Source: Psychromonas marina
Lineage (GTDB): Bacteria; Pseudomonadota; Gammaproteobacteria; Enterobacterales; Psychromonadaceae
Assembly (NCBI RefSeq): GCF_030161115.1
Contig: NZ_BSPQ01000021.1
Coordinates: forward strand, 55,781-119,780
DNA: 64,000 nucleotides
Reading direction: 5' to 3'
Shown: positions 26,116-35,759 of the stretch, piece by piece
Numbering within the stretch: the stretch's first letter is position 1
Layout of the letters: the number at the start of each line of letters is the position of its first letter
Notes under the pieces: model-generated
Seen by the model: only the letters and a program-made list of their open reading frames with translations
The model's database searches: none
Told to the model about the DNA's origin: nothing
Made by a program: the position numbers and the translations under genes

Positions 26116-27144
26116 ATGAAAAAACCATTTATCGCAGTAACACTAATTTTGACCGCTTTATTAGTCGTCACCTTTTCTATCTATCAACCGAATACGATTA
26201 CGACCGATAATGCTTATGTGCAATCGGACGTTACCTCAATATCACCAGAAGTAAGTGGACAGGTAAATAAGGTATATGTAAAAGATAACCAATGGATAAA
26301 TAAGGGAGCCCCGCTTTTTTCAATTGATGATAAGGACTTTGTTGCCAATAAAAAGATCGCTATCTCTTTACTTGATGTTGCTAATGCAGCATTAAGCGCA
26401 AACCAAACGCAGATTGAGATGCAAGAGATCAAAATTGCACAGGCAGGTCAAACGATTCACAGTTCTGAAGCTAATGCGGTTTACCAACGTGCTGAATTAC
26501 AGCGTTACACTAGCCTGCTTAACAAGCAATCTGTCAGTACCAATCAGTTTGAAGCACAAAGAAGTACATCCATTGACTCTGAGAGCCTGTTGGCAAGCGC
26601 AAAGTTGGGGTTAACAGCCGAACAAAAACAATATCAAGCGTTACTAGCGCAACGACTACAATTATCTGCGCAGTTAGAGCAAGCTCAGGCCAACTTACGC
26701 TTAGTTAACATTGCACTGGAACGCACGATTATTAAGGCCCCTCTTGATGGGTTTATAACTAATAGACAAGTGCAAGTGGGTAAGTACGTGACTCCAGGTA
26801 TGGGGCTAATCACAATGGTACCTAACTACATTTGGGTTGAAGCCAATTTCAAAGAAACTCAGCTTGAAACATTGAAAAAAGGTCAAACTGTTGAAGTGGT
26901 ACTGGACATGTTCTCAGATAGAAAGCTCACTGGTCACGTAACATCCATCACCCCTGCTACAGGATCACAATTTAGCCTGTTGCCCGCACAAAATGCGACG
27001 GGTAACTTTGTAAAAGTTGTTCAACGTGTACCCGTCCGTATTCAATTAGATATTCCAGATGACTTAAAACAGCGTATTTATCCAGGGCTTTCAGCAACCG
27101 TTGCGATTTCAACGTTAACTTCTGAAACAACAGTGATTAATTAG
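26116..27144 (+). CDS. HlyD/EmrA-family efflux periplasmic adaptor
   Basis: 342-aa membrane-fusion protein. One N-terminal membrane anchor (about 5-22), a barrel-sandwich first half (TTDNAYVQSDVTSISPEVSGQV), a long alpha-hairpin coiled coil (about 75-190), the second lipoyl half (IIKAPLDGFITNRQVQVGKYV) and a beta-barrel. It links an inner-membrane pump to an outer-membrane channel. It is 14 bp upstream of the MFS pump gene and downstream of the TetR-type palindrome. No TolC-like gene is adjacent. Confidence 0.92.
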   Translation: MKKPFIAVTLILTALLVVTFSIYQPNTITTDNAYVQSDVTSISPEVSGQVNKVYVKDNQWINKGAPLFSIDDKDFVANKKIAISLLDVANAALSANQTQIEMQEIKIAQAGQTIHSSEANAVYQRAELQRYTSLLNKQSVSTNQFEAQRSTSIDSESLLASAKLGLTAEQKQYQALLAQRLQLSAQLEQAQANLRLVNIALERTIIKAPLDGFITNRQVQVGKYVTPGMGLITMVPNYIWVEANFKETQLETLKKGQTVEVVLDMFSDRKLTGHVTSITPATGSQFSLLPAQNATGNFVKVVQRVPVRIQLDIPDDLKQRIYPGLSATVAISTLTSETTVIN

Positions 27145-27158
27145 AAGGATTAACCGCT

Positions 27159-28682
27159 ATGCAGAAACGAATTCCTCTATTGATTTTAGCGCTGTTTACG
27201 ATGACAGCCTATGGATTAAGTTCAGTTATTTTTACCGACGTGACTCATGAAATGGCAATTTCAATCGGTTTCTCACTTGATGAAATGACGCAAGTTAAAG
27301 TGGCTTTTACTATCTTTCAGGTATTAGGTTTACTGTTCTCCCCGCTTATCATTCGTTTTTGGTGTAGCTCCCGAGTTCTTATTGTATCCCTTGCAGCTGG
27401 ATTAATTGCCAGTTTGTCACTGTATTTTTTACCAACTAATGCGCTAATCTTTGTTTATGCTTGGTTGGTTATTGGCTTTGTACTGAGTATATTATTGGCA
27501 CTAACTAATCTTCTGGTACTAGACACGTTTGAAGCTAAATTAGTGCCCGTTGTCATTGCTGGCATGCTTATCTTTTCAACATTATTACCTCTCGGGGCTT
27601 ATGCTTGGATTGTTGCGGAAATATTAGAAGTATTCGATTGGTCATCATTAAGTGCAGCGTTTGCTTGGTTATTCTTTTCTGGGTTTATCATTGTCAGTTT
27701 ATATCCAACAGTCCCTTTACGTATGCAACATCAACCGAAATCAGGTTTGCTTGTTTACCTAGTGATTGCTAGCACAATGAGTTTGTTTGTATTTTTATTA
27801 ATGCGCGGCGATTACTATAATTGGTTCGACTCTGTATTTTTCTCTAAACTAACAACCGGTGCAGCGATAATATCATTATTGTCAGTGTATCTATTAGTAA
27901 GACAAGACAAAACCTTTACTAGTGCTTCAACAAAGCTGCATAAAAAATTTAAAACCAATGTTTTCATGTACAACGCATTTATCGCAGGATTTGCCGTTGC
28001 AGCAAGTAGTATATTATTCTCGAGTTTTTTAGTGCAAGCACTTAATTACAATAGTTTAAACGCAGGATATTCCTATCTACCTTCTTTTTATGCCATGTTT
28101 GCGGCCATGATCGTCAGTGTATTGATATTCTGTTTCCGTCGTCCACTCAGTGATGCCGCAGTTCCGATTGGTGTGGTCATGATTTTGTTGTCTATCTACG
28201 CATTCAGTCAATTACCGAGTAACGTTGATCCAGATTCACTAATGGTGCCGATGTTATTGCGTGGGTTTGGTATTGGTTTGCTCAATGTTTCGGTGACTAT
28301 TTCTGTATTTACTTATTTTAACGCAGGGCAACGAATTGAAGGTGTTTGTAATTTCTATCTGTTTAGAACCGTGGGTAGCTTAATCGGTAGTGCTTTCTTT
28401 TCGCGAGTGATTCAGACGCACAGCGCGCAGGCATCAGCGGAGTTAAGTAGAAGTGTCGATGGTACAAGTGGTGGTTATGCCTTTTATCAACATGCACTGA
28501 GCAATATGATCTTAACTAATGGTCACTTATCCTCTTTATCTATCGAAATGAGTCAAATAAGCAATTTGGTGAGTCATCAAGTCACGACATTGGCCCTTAA
28601 TAACGCATTGATCGTCTTCATTTTATCGATATTTACATTAGCACCGATATTAATCATCGGTAAAAAAATTGCATCTAAATAA
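27159..28682 (+). CDS. MFS multidrug efflux transporter, EmrB/DHA2-like
   Basis: 507-aa inner-membrane transporter with about 14 predicted helices, as in the DHA2 (EmrB) group. Sequence drift is high: the classic antiporter motif C is weak, but the partner adaptor upstream and TetR downstream define an EmrAB-type export system. RBS AGAAGGA is present nine bases before the ATG. The substrates are unknown. Confidence 0.85.
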   Translation: MQKRIPLLILALFTMTAYGLSSVIFTDVTHEMAISIGFSLDEMTQVKVAFTIFQVLGLLFSPLIIRFWCSSRVLIVSLAAGLIASLSLYFLPTNALIFVYAWLVIGFVLSILLALTNLLVLDTFEAKLVPVVIAGMLIFSTLLPLGAYAWIVAEILEVFDWSSLSAAFAWLFFSGFIIVSLYPTVPLRMQHQPKSGLLVYLVIASTMSLFVFLLMRGDYYNWFDSVFFSKLTTGAAIISLLSVYLLVRQDKTFTSASTKLHKKFKTNVFMYNAFIAGFAVAASSILFSSFLVQALNYNSLNAGYSYLPSFYAMFAAMIVSVLIFCFRRPLSDAAVPIGVVMILLSIYAFSQLPSNVDPDSLMVPMLLRGFGIGLLNVSVTISVFTYFNAGQRIEGVCNFYLFRTVGSLIGSAFFSRVIQTHSAQASAELSRSVDGTSGGYAFYQHALSNMILTNGHLSSLSIEMSQISNLVSHQVTTLALNNALIVFILSIFTLAPILIIGKKIASK

Positions 28683-28729
28683 TCTCCCTCTTTAAGTCGT
28701 CACCATCGTGGCGACTCATCGATAACTTC

Positions 28730-29332
28730 TTATTTCTGATAACCCTTCAAAAAAGTAGCCACTGCTTTTTTAACATGTTTTGCCAATTGTTCATCATCAG
28801 GTAAAGCTAACCCCAATAAGGCCATGCTGTAATAGTCTAGTTTGATCAGGGATAATAGTTGTGCGCAGGCAAGTTCAGCATCTTCAATGTGCAATGAATG
28901 AGTAACGCGTTCACTTTTTAGAAAAGCGATCATGCTTTGATGAATGCGTAATGGGCCAGTTTCCCAAAACGACTGAGGAATAGTGCTGTGTTTATTAAAG
29001 TCAGCACAAATTATCCGAAATAGGCCTACTAACGGATTTGCACACATCTTTTTCAGATAATTTAATGCAAAGGTTTCTAAGGTTAACTGTAAAGATTCAT
29101 TTTGAATTTCAGCCAACTGAAAGACAGGATCAAAGCTGTTTTTAATATTGTATTCCAATACTTCTATGAACAACCCTTCTTTATTAGAAAAGTATCGATA
29201 TAGGGTTTGTTTCGAACCACCACAAATTGCAACGATCTGATCTAGGGAAGTATCTTTGTAACCCTGATCAATAAATAGTTCAGTAGCGACCTCGATAATC
29301 CGCGTTCTTTTTTCCTGAGTTGAAGCTCTCAT
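28730..29332 (-). CDS. TetR/AcrR-family transcriptional regulator
   Basis: 200 aa. N-terminal helix-turn-helix: RIIEVATELFIDQGYKDTSLDQIV then GGSKQTLYRYFSNKEGLF, the canonical TetR signature. The C-terminal ligand domain is of the AefR-like type. It is convergent with the EmrAB-like pair and its own promoter contains a half-matching copy of the palindrome found before emrA-like. Predicted local repressor of the efflux genes and of itself. Confidence 0.92.
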   Translation of the reverse strand: MRASTQEKRTRIIEVATELFIDQGYKDTSLDQIVAICGGSKQTLYRYFSNKEGLFIEVLEYNIKNSFDPVFQLAEIQNESLQLTLETFALNYLKKMCANPLVGLFRIICADFNKHSTIPQSFWETGPLRIHQSMIAFLKSERVTHSLHIEDAELACAQLLSLIKLDYYSMALLGLALPDDEQLAKHVKKAVATFLKGYQK

Positions 29333-29353
29333 TTGTGTGACCTATCAGTAACA

Positions 29354-29375
29354 AAGTGTACTGTATAGTATCATT
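29354..29375. promoter_or_regulatory. Diverged copy of the TetR-type operator
   Basis: AAGTGTACTGTATAGTATCATT matches the 22-bp palindrome at 26063-26084 at 15 positions and sits 22 bp upstream of the TetR start codon, the place expected for autoregulation. Confidence 0.6.
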
Positions 29376-29532
29376 TTAAATTATTGGAATAAATTGGTTT
29401 TAACCACAATGATGGCAGTATATTAACTGTATTTTGTATAACAATGAGACTGCGTTTTGGGACAAAGTAAAGCTAAGGTTCTGACCTACTAAGTTGTTAC
29501 TACCTCACCCCAAACAACGCATATTTTAATGA

Positions 29533-29709
29533 TTAGTTATACCCACGTACATATTGGTTGGTAACCACATCTTTAAATGGTGTTTCGTATAATGGATTAA
29601 TCTTATGGCTTTGACGATCAGTCGTTGTTTTGCTTGTTACCGCTTGTGTTGGACAATGTTTCGGATTGCTGTTTAGTGTGTTTGATTTTGTCTCAGTATG
29701 TAAAGTCAT
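29533..29709 (-). CDS. Possible small protein of 58 aa
   Basis: An ATG-initiated frame with a good ribosome site (AAGAGGA, seven bases before the ATG). The product is hydrophilic, rich in Thr, Asn and Lys, with no signal peptide or membrane helix, ending in FKDVVTNQYVRGYN. I do not recognise it. The good start context and aromatic, non-random C-terminus favour a real gene, but its family is unknown. Confidence 0.45.
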   Translation of the reverse strand: MTLHTETKSNTLNSNPKHCPTQAVTSKTTTDRQSHKINPLYETPFKDVVTNQYVRGYN

Positions 29710-30258
29710 TTGGATTTCCTCTTAGCTTTAAATAGTTAATGTTTAATCTGAGTAACAGTTAGCGCCTAACTGTCTGATATTTATAATATTGCATATTCAA
29801 TGCCAACTTAATCAACAAACTCAAAAACATATTTATTACCTTATAAAATAGGCTATTACCGCAACATGACTCTCTGTTTAATGGCGATTAAAAAAATTCT
29901 TCACTTATAATTTTCTCTTTTTTTACTGAAATGGTGCAACAAGTCGCGTCCTATTGGTGCGTAGGGCTTTCTATTTTTGGTAAGCAGTGGTGACCTTTTT
30001 TACTGCAGCCCATGCTCTCACTGGGCGAAGCTTAGGTTTTATAAAAAATGGAGGTATTTATTTAAGCGGTGTATTGTGCATTTAACATTTGCAAGTTGAG
30101 AGGCAAAATGCACATTTAAGATTTAGTTTGATTTTTTGCTGCCATGTTATTTTGAACATGACTTATAAATCCTATGTTACATGTGCCCTACTTTTAGCCT
30201 TGTTGGTAATACTATAGCGGCCTTACTTTTGTTCGTTTTATATCACTGCTTAAATAAT
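29710..30258. other. Intergenic region with a GC-richer patch
   Basis: About 550 bp without a clear gene. Around 29945-30040 the composition becomes richer in GC than its surroundings and contains a small hairpin GCCCA/TGGGC near 30007-30025. An RNA gene is possible but nothing recognisable was found. Confidence 0.35.
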
Positions 30259-30735
30259 TTATGAAATGCGCAGTGCTTGTAACGTTGCATAGCTATCAGT
30301 GCGATTAATGTCAGGGGTAATGATTAACTCAATGAGGTTAACCTTATCAAGGTTGATGATATGATTTTCAACTTGCTTGGTAGACCCCATTGGGCTGAAG
30401 TTCCATTGTTGCCTAACAATTTCATGAATTATCCCACTTTCATCTGTACAACTGAGACGATACTCCTGAGTTCTTTCCAACTTTAACTCTTCAAATTTAA
30501 GCATTATTGATTGTAATGCTTGGCTCTGTTTAAAGCGTAATCGTACTGTTTGTTCACCTGCTCTGCCAGCTCGCCACCCTTGGTTATCACCGATTAATAA
30601 CGCAGACTCAATCGGATATTCTTTAGCTTCTGATGTGATTTCAACATCTACCAAAGTCTCTATATTTAACCAATCTTCGTTACTGTCGTCATCATTTTTT
30701 TGCTTTACAGCGTTACCCATTATTGTTTTTTTCAT
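30259..30735 (-). CDS. Conserved hypothetical protein, predicted beta-rich
   Basis: 158 aa, no signal peptide or membrane helix. The central part (WLNIETLVDVEITSEAKEYP, then ESALLIGDNQGWRAG, and a strand pattern ending in YATLQALRIS) resembles the jelly-roll outline of discoidin-like carbohydrate-binding domains, in which metal or sugar contacts sit on loops. That is only a fold-level impression. It stands alone on the minus strand next to the YHS gene. Confidence 0.6.
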   Translation of the reverse strand: MKKTIMGNAVKQKNDDDSNEDWLNIETLVDVEITSEAKEYPIESALLIGDNQGWRAGRAGEQTVRLRFKQSQALQSIMLKFEELKLERTQEYRLSCTDESGIIHEIVRQQWNFSPMGSTKQVENHIINLDKVNLIELIITPDINRTDSYATLQALRIS

Positions 30736-30803
30736 CTGTTCTCCCTGTTGAAAATCAATAATATATCCACGATAGTACGGTAATTAAGGATCATCGTTCA
30801 TCT

Positions 30804-31259
30804 TTAGTGGAGCTGTTGTAACCACGCTTTTTTTGCCTGTCTATTATAGGATTTCCAATCTCCTTTTAACCAACGTTGTCTGCCTGCTTCTGAATAAAAA
30901 AGAAATAACTGATCATCGAAGAATGCCCAAACACTACCATCGGTCTTGATTAAACCTTCCCCTAGGCTCAACGCATTTGCGCAAAAACCATTGTAGTTAG
31001 GTTGATAACGAGCGGGATCTGCTGCAAATTTTTCAGCAGATTGCTGTGAAACAAAGTACCAATTAGCTCCTTTCCACTCTACGCTGTAACGACTGTTTCC
31101 CATCATCGCTTGATTATCTTTCTTACCTTTTAATTGATGATAAGCAATAGTATCTACACCACTGATAGCGACTGAACCAAAATAACTTTTGCTAACAGGT
31201 TCATCTGCAAAAGCAACACTACTAATGAGTAACATCAGTGTCATCAATATTTTTTTCAT
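30804..31259 (-). CDS. Exported YHS-domain protein
   Basis: 151 aa. Signal peptide MKKILMTLMLLISSVAFA, then a YHS domain (about residues 40-90: AISGVDTIAYHQ, YSVEWKGANWYFVSQQSAEKFAADPARYQPNYNGFCA). YHS domains are linked with metal binding. The start at 31259 is chosen for GGGGGA just upstream. Its function is unknown; related proteins are often found as stand-alone periplasmic proteins. Confidence 0.82.
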   Translation of the reverse strand: MKKILMTLMLLISSVAFADEPVSKSYFGSVAISGVDTIAYHQLKGKKDNQAMMGNSRYSVEWKGANWYFVSQQSAEKFAADPARYQPNYNGFCANALSLGEGLIKTDGSVWAFFDDQLFLFYSEAGRQRWLKGDWKSYNRQAKKAWLQQLH

Positions 31260-31579
31260 AAATCCCCCACACAACATAATCTTATAATAGTTAAATTGTT
31301 CAACACGTTAATCTTATCTTCTAGTGTAGTCGTAAAACCTGTCCTGCTTGAAAAACAGTTTTTAAAGTTAGTCATTGATGATACGACCTCTTCTCTTGTA
31401 CGTGATAATCAAAAGTGAATCGATTAAGGAGTCCACCAGCAGTTATGAGTTATTTAGGCAGAATATGTACAGTGATAGCGATGACAACATAGTAAACCAA
31501 AACATGAGAAATAACGGTCGTCATTGCTACTATAATGATGGGCCGAATATCAGCCCTTGTTTAATCTCTTATCTACTTT

Positions 31580-32398
31580 CTACTTTTTTACAATATTCTC
31601 TACACTGCCCACATTATCAATGCTCACAGAAACATGATCGCCATTTTTCAGGGCTTTTGTACGTCCAGGTGTGCCCATAAAAATAAGATCTCCCGGCATT
31701 AAGGTGAAATATTGACTTAAATAGCTGATTACCTTGGCTGGTTTGTGGATCATAAATTTAGTATTTTCTTGCTGTACAACTTTCCCGTTAAGTCTGGTAG
31801 TGAGCAGTACATTATTATAATCAATCCCAGAAGTAATGAATGAACCCACCGGACCAAAATCATCACTTGCTTTCGATCGCATCCACTGTAGATCACTGCT
31901 TTGCCAATTTCGTTCTGTTAAGTCATTGCCCACCGTAACACCAAAAATGTATGAGTCGGCTTCAGACTCAGTAATATTTTTGCCTTGCTTGCCTATTATT
32001 AATACTAGCTCGCCCTCAAAATGGACATTATTTGCGTCAGTAGGCAGTTGAATTATTTCACCAGAAGCAATGAGTGAACTTGGTAGCTTAAGGAATAATG
32101 GAGGCGGCGCATCAGAGGGAGATGATATGTGGCTAGCAAAATTCATCCCCACTGCAAATACTTTTTGCGGTTCCGTTGGCAGCAATAGCTTTATATCTTT
32201 TAGTGCAATAACACTCCCTTTTGGAACTAACTGTCCAAACAACTCTCCAGAAAGAGGTTGAACGCCTTGCCCAACTATCTCGCCATAACTTATTCGTTGC
32301 TCATATTCAAAACGCACAAGCTGTCTAACATTTTCATTATCACGGCTATGTACCACTGATGATATTAATATGCTCAAACTTAAGATGATCCATTTCAT
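31580..32398 (-). CDS. Fumarylacetoacetate hydrolase-fold protein with a signal peptide
   Basis: 272 aa. The FAH (YcgM-like) catalytic fold is clear: VFAVGMNFASH, metal ligands in HFEGELVLIIGK (Glu-x-Glu), GNDLTERNWQ with the third acidic ligand, and PGDLIFMGTPG near the end. Unusually it begins MKWIILSLSILISSVVHS, a convincing Sec signal peptide, so the enzyme is probably periplasmic, whereas the family is normally cytosolic. The start at 32398 is supported by GGGGAG. Members act on 2,4-diketo or oxaloacetate-like compounds; the substrate here is unknown. The methyltransferase gene ends 30 bp upstream of the start, so the two are probably cotranscribed. Confidence 0.85.
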   Translation of the reverse strand: MKWIILSLSILISSVVHSRDNENVRQLVRFEYEQRISYGEIVGQGVQPLSGELFGQLVPKGSVIALKDIKLLLPTEPQKVFAVGMNFASHISSPSDAPPPLFLKLPSSLIASGEIIQLPTDANNVHFEGELVLIIGKQGKNITESEADSYIFGVTVGNDLTERNWQSSDLQWMRSKASDDFGPVGSFITSGIDYNNVLLTTRLNGKVVQQENTKFMIHKPAKVISYLSQYFTLMPGDLIFMGTPGRTKALKNGDHVSVSIDNVGSVENIVKK

Positions 32399-32428
32399 TA
32401 ATTGACTCCCCACTTTCAGAAATTTTAT

Positions 32429-33046
32429 TTAAAGTTTTTGTACAACCATCAAAAACAATGGATAAGCCACTTTATTACCTGCAAAGTTTTCTTTCCATAT
32501 ATCGTAATAGTGTTCAACTTTCTCTACTTTAAAACCACTACGTTCAACAAGTATCGTTAGTTCACTAATATTAAAACCATCATGACCAGAGAAAGCGACA
32601 TTATGCTTATGAAATGAACCATCCTCTTCATAGAGGTCGGCAATCATTAATTTACCTTTTGGTGCTAATCGCTCGTATGCTTCTACAAAAAACGATTCGA
32701 TATTAACGATATGATGCAATACCAACATCATGACAATTGCTGAATGTTGCTCGGAAAATACACAAAGTGAATTGGCACAATGTGTTTCAACGTTGTTTAT
32801 TCGACCATTATCAATTTTATGACGAGCTACACTTAACATTTCATTTGAAGCATCCACAAGGTGTATATTGGCAAAGGTATCAATCAATTGCAGGCCTAGC
32901 AGCCCCGTACCACTTCCAAAGTCAATACAACTATTTGTACAATGAAAGCTTATCGTTTTAATTTTATCTGCCGTTACCTTTGCTCGTTCAACTTTAAGCG
33001 CACTTTTATCCCATTCTTTCGCTACACTATCAAAGTAACTGGTCAT
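32429..33046 (-). CDS. Class I SAM-dependent methyltransferase
   Basis: 205 aa, Rossmann-fold methyltransferase (UbiE-like subfamily). Motif I CIDFGSGTGLLG binds SAM, the acidic end of beta 2 is in HLVDAS, and MMLVLHHI follows at motif IV-V. The substrate is unknown. The start at 33046 (MTSYFDSVAKEWD) is chosen for AAGGGGA; an ATG eleven codons earlier is less well placed. Upstream gene of a likely pair with the FAH-like gene. Confidence 0.85.
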   Translation of the reverse strand: MTSYFDSVAKEWDKSALKVERAKVTADKIKTISFHCTNSCIDFGSGTGLLGLQLIDTFANIHLVDASNEMLSVARHKIDNGRINNVETHCANSLCVFSEQHSAIVMMLVLHHIVNIESFFVEAYERLAPKGKLMIADLYEEDGSFHKHNVAFSGHDGFNISELTILVERSGFKVEKVEHYYDIWKENFAGNKVAYPLFLMVVQKL

Positions 33047-33218
33047 TAAATTTCCCCTTAAATGCTTCCGACGTTCCACAACTAAAAAATAATCATTAAT
33101 TATAAACTACATATCAAAATATACGATTTCAGTTGGTTACAACTCTAATAATGATCTTTATACTCATAAGTTAGTATTTTATAACCTATACACAGTTGCT
33201 TAATAAAAAGGATTTTTA

Positions 33219-34661
33219 ATGCGCAATAGAAAATTACGCTTCGTTGCATTATTGGCGATTTTATTAACCTCTGGTTTTCTTTTTACTAGCTTTGTGAGTT
33301 ATTTTACTGCCCATGAGTCAATCAGTTCTCAGGTTGCGCAAACGACATTGCCATTAACTAGCGACAATATTTATTCAGAGATCCAAAGAGATCTTTTACG
33401 ACCTATTTTTATCTCATCGATGATGGCAAAAGATACCTTTGTACGTGATTGGGTAATAAATGGTGAAAATGAACCGCAAGCAATTGTTAAATACTTAAAA
33501 GAGATTCAAATACATTATGGTACGGTGACCAGTTTTTTTGTTTCTGAAAAAACACGCCAGTATTACCATCCTACGGGTATTCTTAAACCCATTAATCAGA
33601 TAGATAAAATCGATGCATGGTATTTTCGCGTTCAGAAAATGCAGCAAGACTACGAAATTAATGTCGACACAGATACTGCTGACCGGACATCATTAACGGT
33701 TTTCATTAATCACCGCGTTTATGATTATGCAGGAAACTATATCGGGGCGATTGGTGTCGGACTTGCCGTTGATGCCGTGCAGCGTTTAATAGAAAATTAC
33801 AAACATCGCTATGGCAGAGAGGTTTATTTTATTGATAAAAACGGCACGCTAATGTTGCGCGGCTTATCTGGGCATGAAAATGACAATATACATAACATAA
33901 ATGGTCTCTCTAGCTTTGCAACCAAAATACTGACCTCACCAAGTAGCTCTATTAGTTATGATAACGAAGGCAAAAAGCATTATCTTAATAGTCGTTTTGT
34001 GCCCGAATTTAATTGGTACCTCATTGTTTCACAGCAAGAGGATGAAGCAGAACAACGTATCCATAATGCATTATTACTTAATTTAGGTGTCAGCTTCATC
34101 ATTTCAATTATTATTATTATTTTTGTTCACCTCATAATTGCTAGCTACCAGAAAAAATTAGAGACCATGGCCACCACTGATAAATTAACCGGTTGCGCCA
34201 ACCGTCAAGTGTTTGATGTACTTTTCAAGCAAGCACAAAGTCAATCAAAACGCAGTAAAACACCGTTGTCAGCAATGATGTTTGATATCGATTATTTCAA
34301 ACAAGTCAATGATACCTACGGGCATCCAACGGGAGACGTGGTCTTAAAAACATTGATACAAACGATTAAAGCCTCTATTCGAGAGTCAGATCTTATCTTT
34401 CGTTGGGGAGGTGAAGAATTTTTAATCATCTTACCTGAGAGTGATTTACAGACAGCCAGTGACATAGCAGAGATGATTAGAACAAAAGTTGAAAGTTTGG
34501 TGATCACTTTCGCCGGAAAAACCGTGTCAGTAACGGTTAGTGTTGGCGTTAGTCGTTTATCTGAATTAGATACGCGAGATACGTTGATCGCGCATATAGA
34601 TGAAGCACTTTACCGTGCTAAAGATAATGGCAGAAATAGTGTTGCGACATACAAGGGTTAA
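33219..34661 (+). CDS. Diguanylate cyclase with extracellular Cache sensor domain
   Basis: 480-aa membrane protein that makes cyclic di-GMP. TM1 about 8-28, periplasmic dCache-type sensor about 35-285 (IGAIGVGLAVDAVQRLI, EVYFIDKNGTLMLRG), TM2 about 290-312, then a complete GGDEF domain: DKLTGCANRQVFD, FDIDYFKQVNDTYGH, and the active site GGEEF. An RxxD inhibitory site (RESD) precedes GGEEF, so product inhibition is likely. The Cache ligand is unknown. Confidence 0.93.
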   Translation: MRNRKLRFVALLAILLTSGFLFTSFVSYFTAHESISSQVAQTTLPLTSDNIYSEIQRDLLRPIFISSMMAKDTFVRDWVINGENEPQAIVKYLKEIQIHYGTVTSFFVSEKTRQYYHPTGILKPINQIDKIDAWYFRVQKMQQDYEINVDTDTADRTSLTVFINHRVYDYAGNYIGAIGVGLAVDAVQRLIENYKHRYGREVYFIDKNGTLMLRGLSGHENDNIHNINGLSSFATKILTSPSSSISYDNEGKKHYLNSRFVPEFNWYLIVSQQEDEAEQRIHNALLLNLGVSFIISIIIIIFVHLIIASYQKKLETMATTDKLTGCANRQVFDVLFKQAQSQSKRSKTPLSAMMFDIDYFKQVNDTYGHPTGDVVLKTLIQTIKASIRESDLIFRWGGEEFLIILPESDLQTASDIAEMIRTKVESLVITFAGKTVSVTVSVGVSRLSELDTRDTLIAHIDEALYRAKDNGRNSVATYKG

Positions 34662-34715
34662 CTTAATGGTGTTGATGACCATGCGCTTATATCCACCAGC
34701 AATTTTGAGATTAAT

Positions 34716-35627
34716 TTATAATAATAGTGCTCCCAATACCGGCATAATTAAAAATGCAGCGAGTGTTTGCATAGTAATAATTGAAGCCATCGTGTCGGTA
34801 TCTCCCCCTAATTGACGTGCAAGAATATAAGCAGAGGGAGCAGTGGGTGTCATAAACGCAATAATCAACACAGCAGCTGCGATGCCAGTTAGGCCGGTAT
34901 AAGCAATCAAAGAAATTGTGATTATCGGTTTGATGATAAACTGTGTCATTGAGGCGATCATAATTGCACTAACATGACCTCGTATACTCTCCAACTTGAG
35001 CGCAGCCCCCACCGCGAGCAATCCCAAAGGTAACGCAGCTCGCGCCACTACTGCTAAGGTATTTTCAGCAAGCAATGGTAAACCAATACCACTAATACTT
35101 AAAAACCAACCAATGGCACAACCGATTATTAATGGATTAGCAATAATTGCTTTTATAAATTGCCCTGCTCCTTGAAATGCCGTTTTTCCCCATATTGCAA
35201 AGACCGTAATACAACACAGGTTAATAAGTACAATCATAAAGCCTGCCACAACAGATCCCATTGCTAAGCCAACTGCACCATATAAACTTTGCGAGATAGC
35301 AAGCATGATATAGGTATTAAAGCGTAGTCCTCCCTGAAAAATGGAGGTAAAGGTCGCATCACTCTTGGTCAGTTTTTTTCGGAAAATGATTAGCACGAAT
35401 GTACACGCTAGTAATGTGAAAAACACAACAAACAGCATTGATAACCACGGCACACCGCTTAGAGACTGTTGAGCAAGCGTTTTGATCAGCAGTGCAGGAA
35501 AAAGAATATAATAGGTCAGCTTTTCTATTCCTGCCCATGTATTCTCGGGTAAAAATCGACTGCGCTTGAGTATAAATCCAAGCACAATCAACATCATGAT
35601 CGGGATCAGTGCGCTAATAAAAGTCAT
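34716..35627 (-). CDS. AEC-family (auxin efflux carrier-like) transporter
   Basis: 303-aa inner-membrane transporter with ten predicted helices. N-terminal IPIMMLIVLGFILKRSRFLPE and the middle loop between two five-helix halves are typical of AEC permeases such as YfdV, which move organic acids. The substrate is unknown. It stands on the minus strand downstream of a GNAT gene. Confidence 0.88.
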   Translation of the reverse strand: MTFISALIPIMMLIVLGFILKRSRFLPENTWAGIEKLTYYILFPALLIKTLAQQSLSGVPWLSMLFVVFFTLLACTFVLIIFRKKLTKSDATFTSIFQGGLRFNTYIMLAISQSLYGAVGLAMGSVVAGFMIVLINLCCITVFAIWGKTAFQGAGQFIKAIIANPLIIGCAIGWFLSISGIGLPLLAENTLAVVARAALPLGLLAVGAALKLESIRGHVSAIMIASMTQFIIKPIITISLIAYTGLTGIAAAVLIIAFMTPTAPSAYILARQLGGDTDTMASIITMQTLAAFLIMPVLGALLL

Positions 35628-35759
35628 TATGATGTTGCCTATCGATTCGAGAGATGAATAAAATAAAAAATTAACCGCTATCTTTCATGTTTGACGATCA
35701 ATTTGGCGATCATTACGTTTTATTGGCTTGCCTTAACAATGACTCACAACATGGTATTG

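Noticed and set aside
29945..30040. GC-richer patch with a small hairpin considered as an RNA gene
   Set aside because: No match to tRNA, riboswitch or known RNA shape by eye; kept only as an intergenic note.
31375..31680. 101-residue frame overlapping the end of the FAH-like gene
   Set aside because: Overlaps a well-supported gene on the other strand, no ribosome site and a non-protein-like composition.
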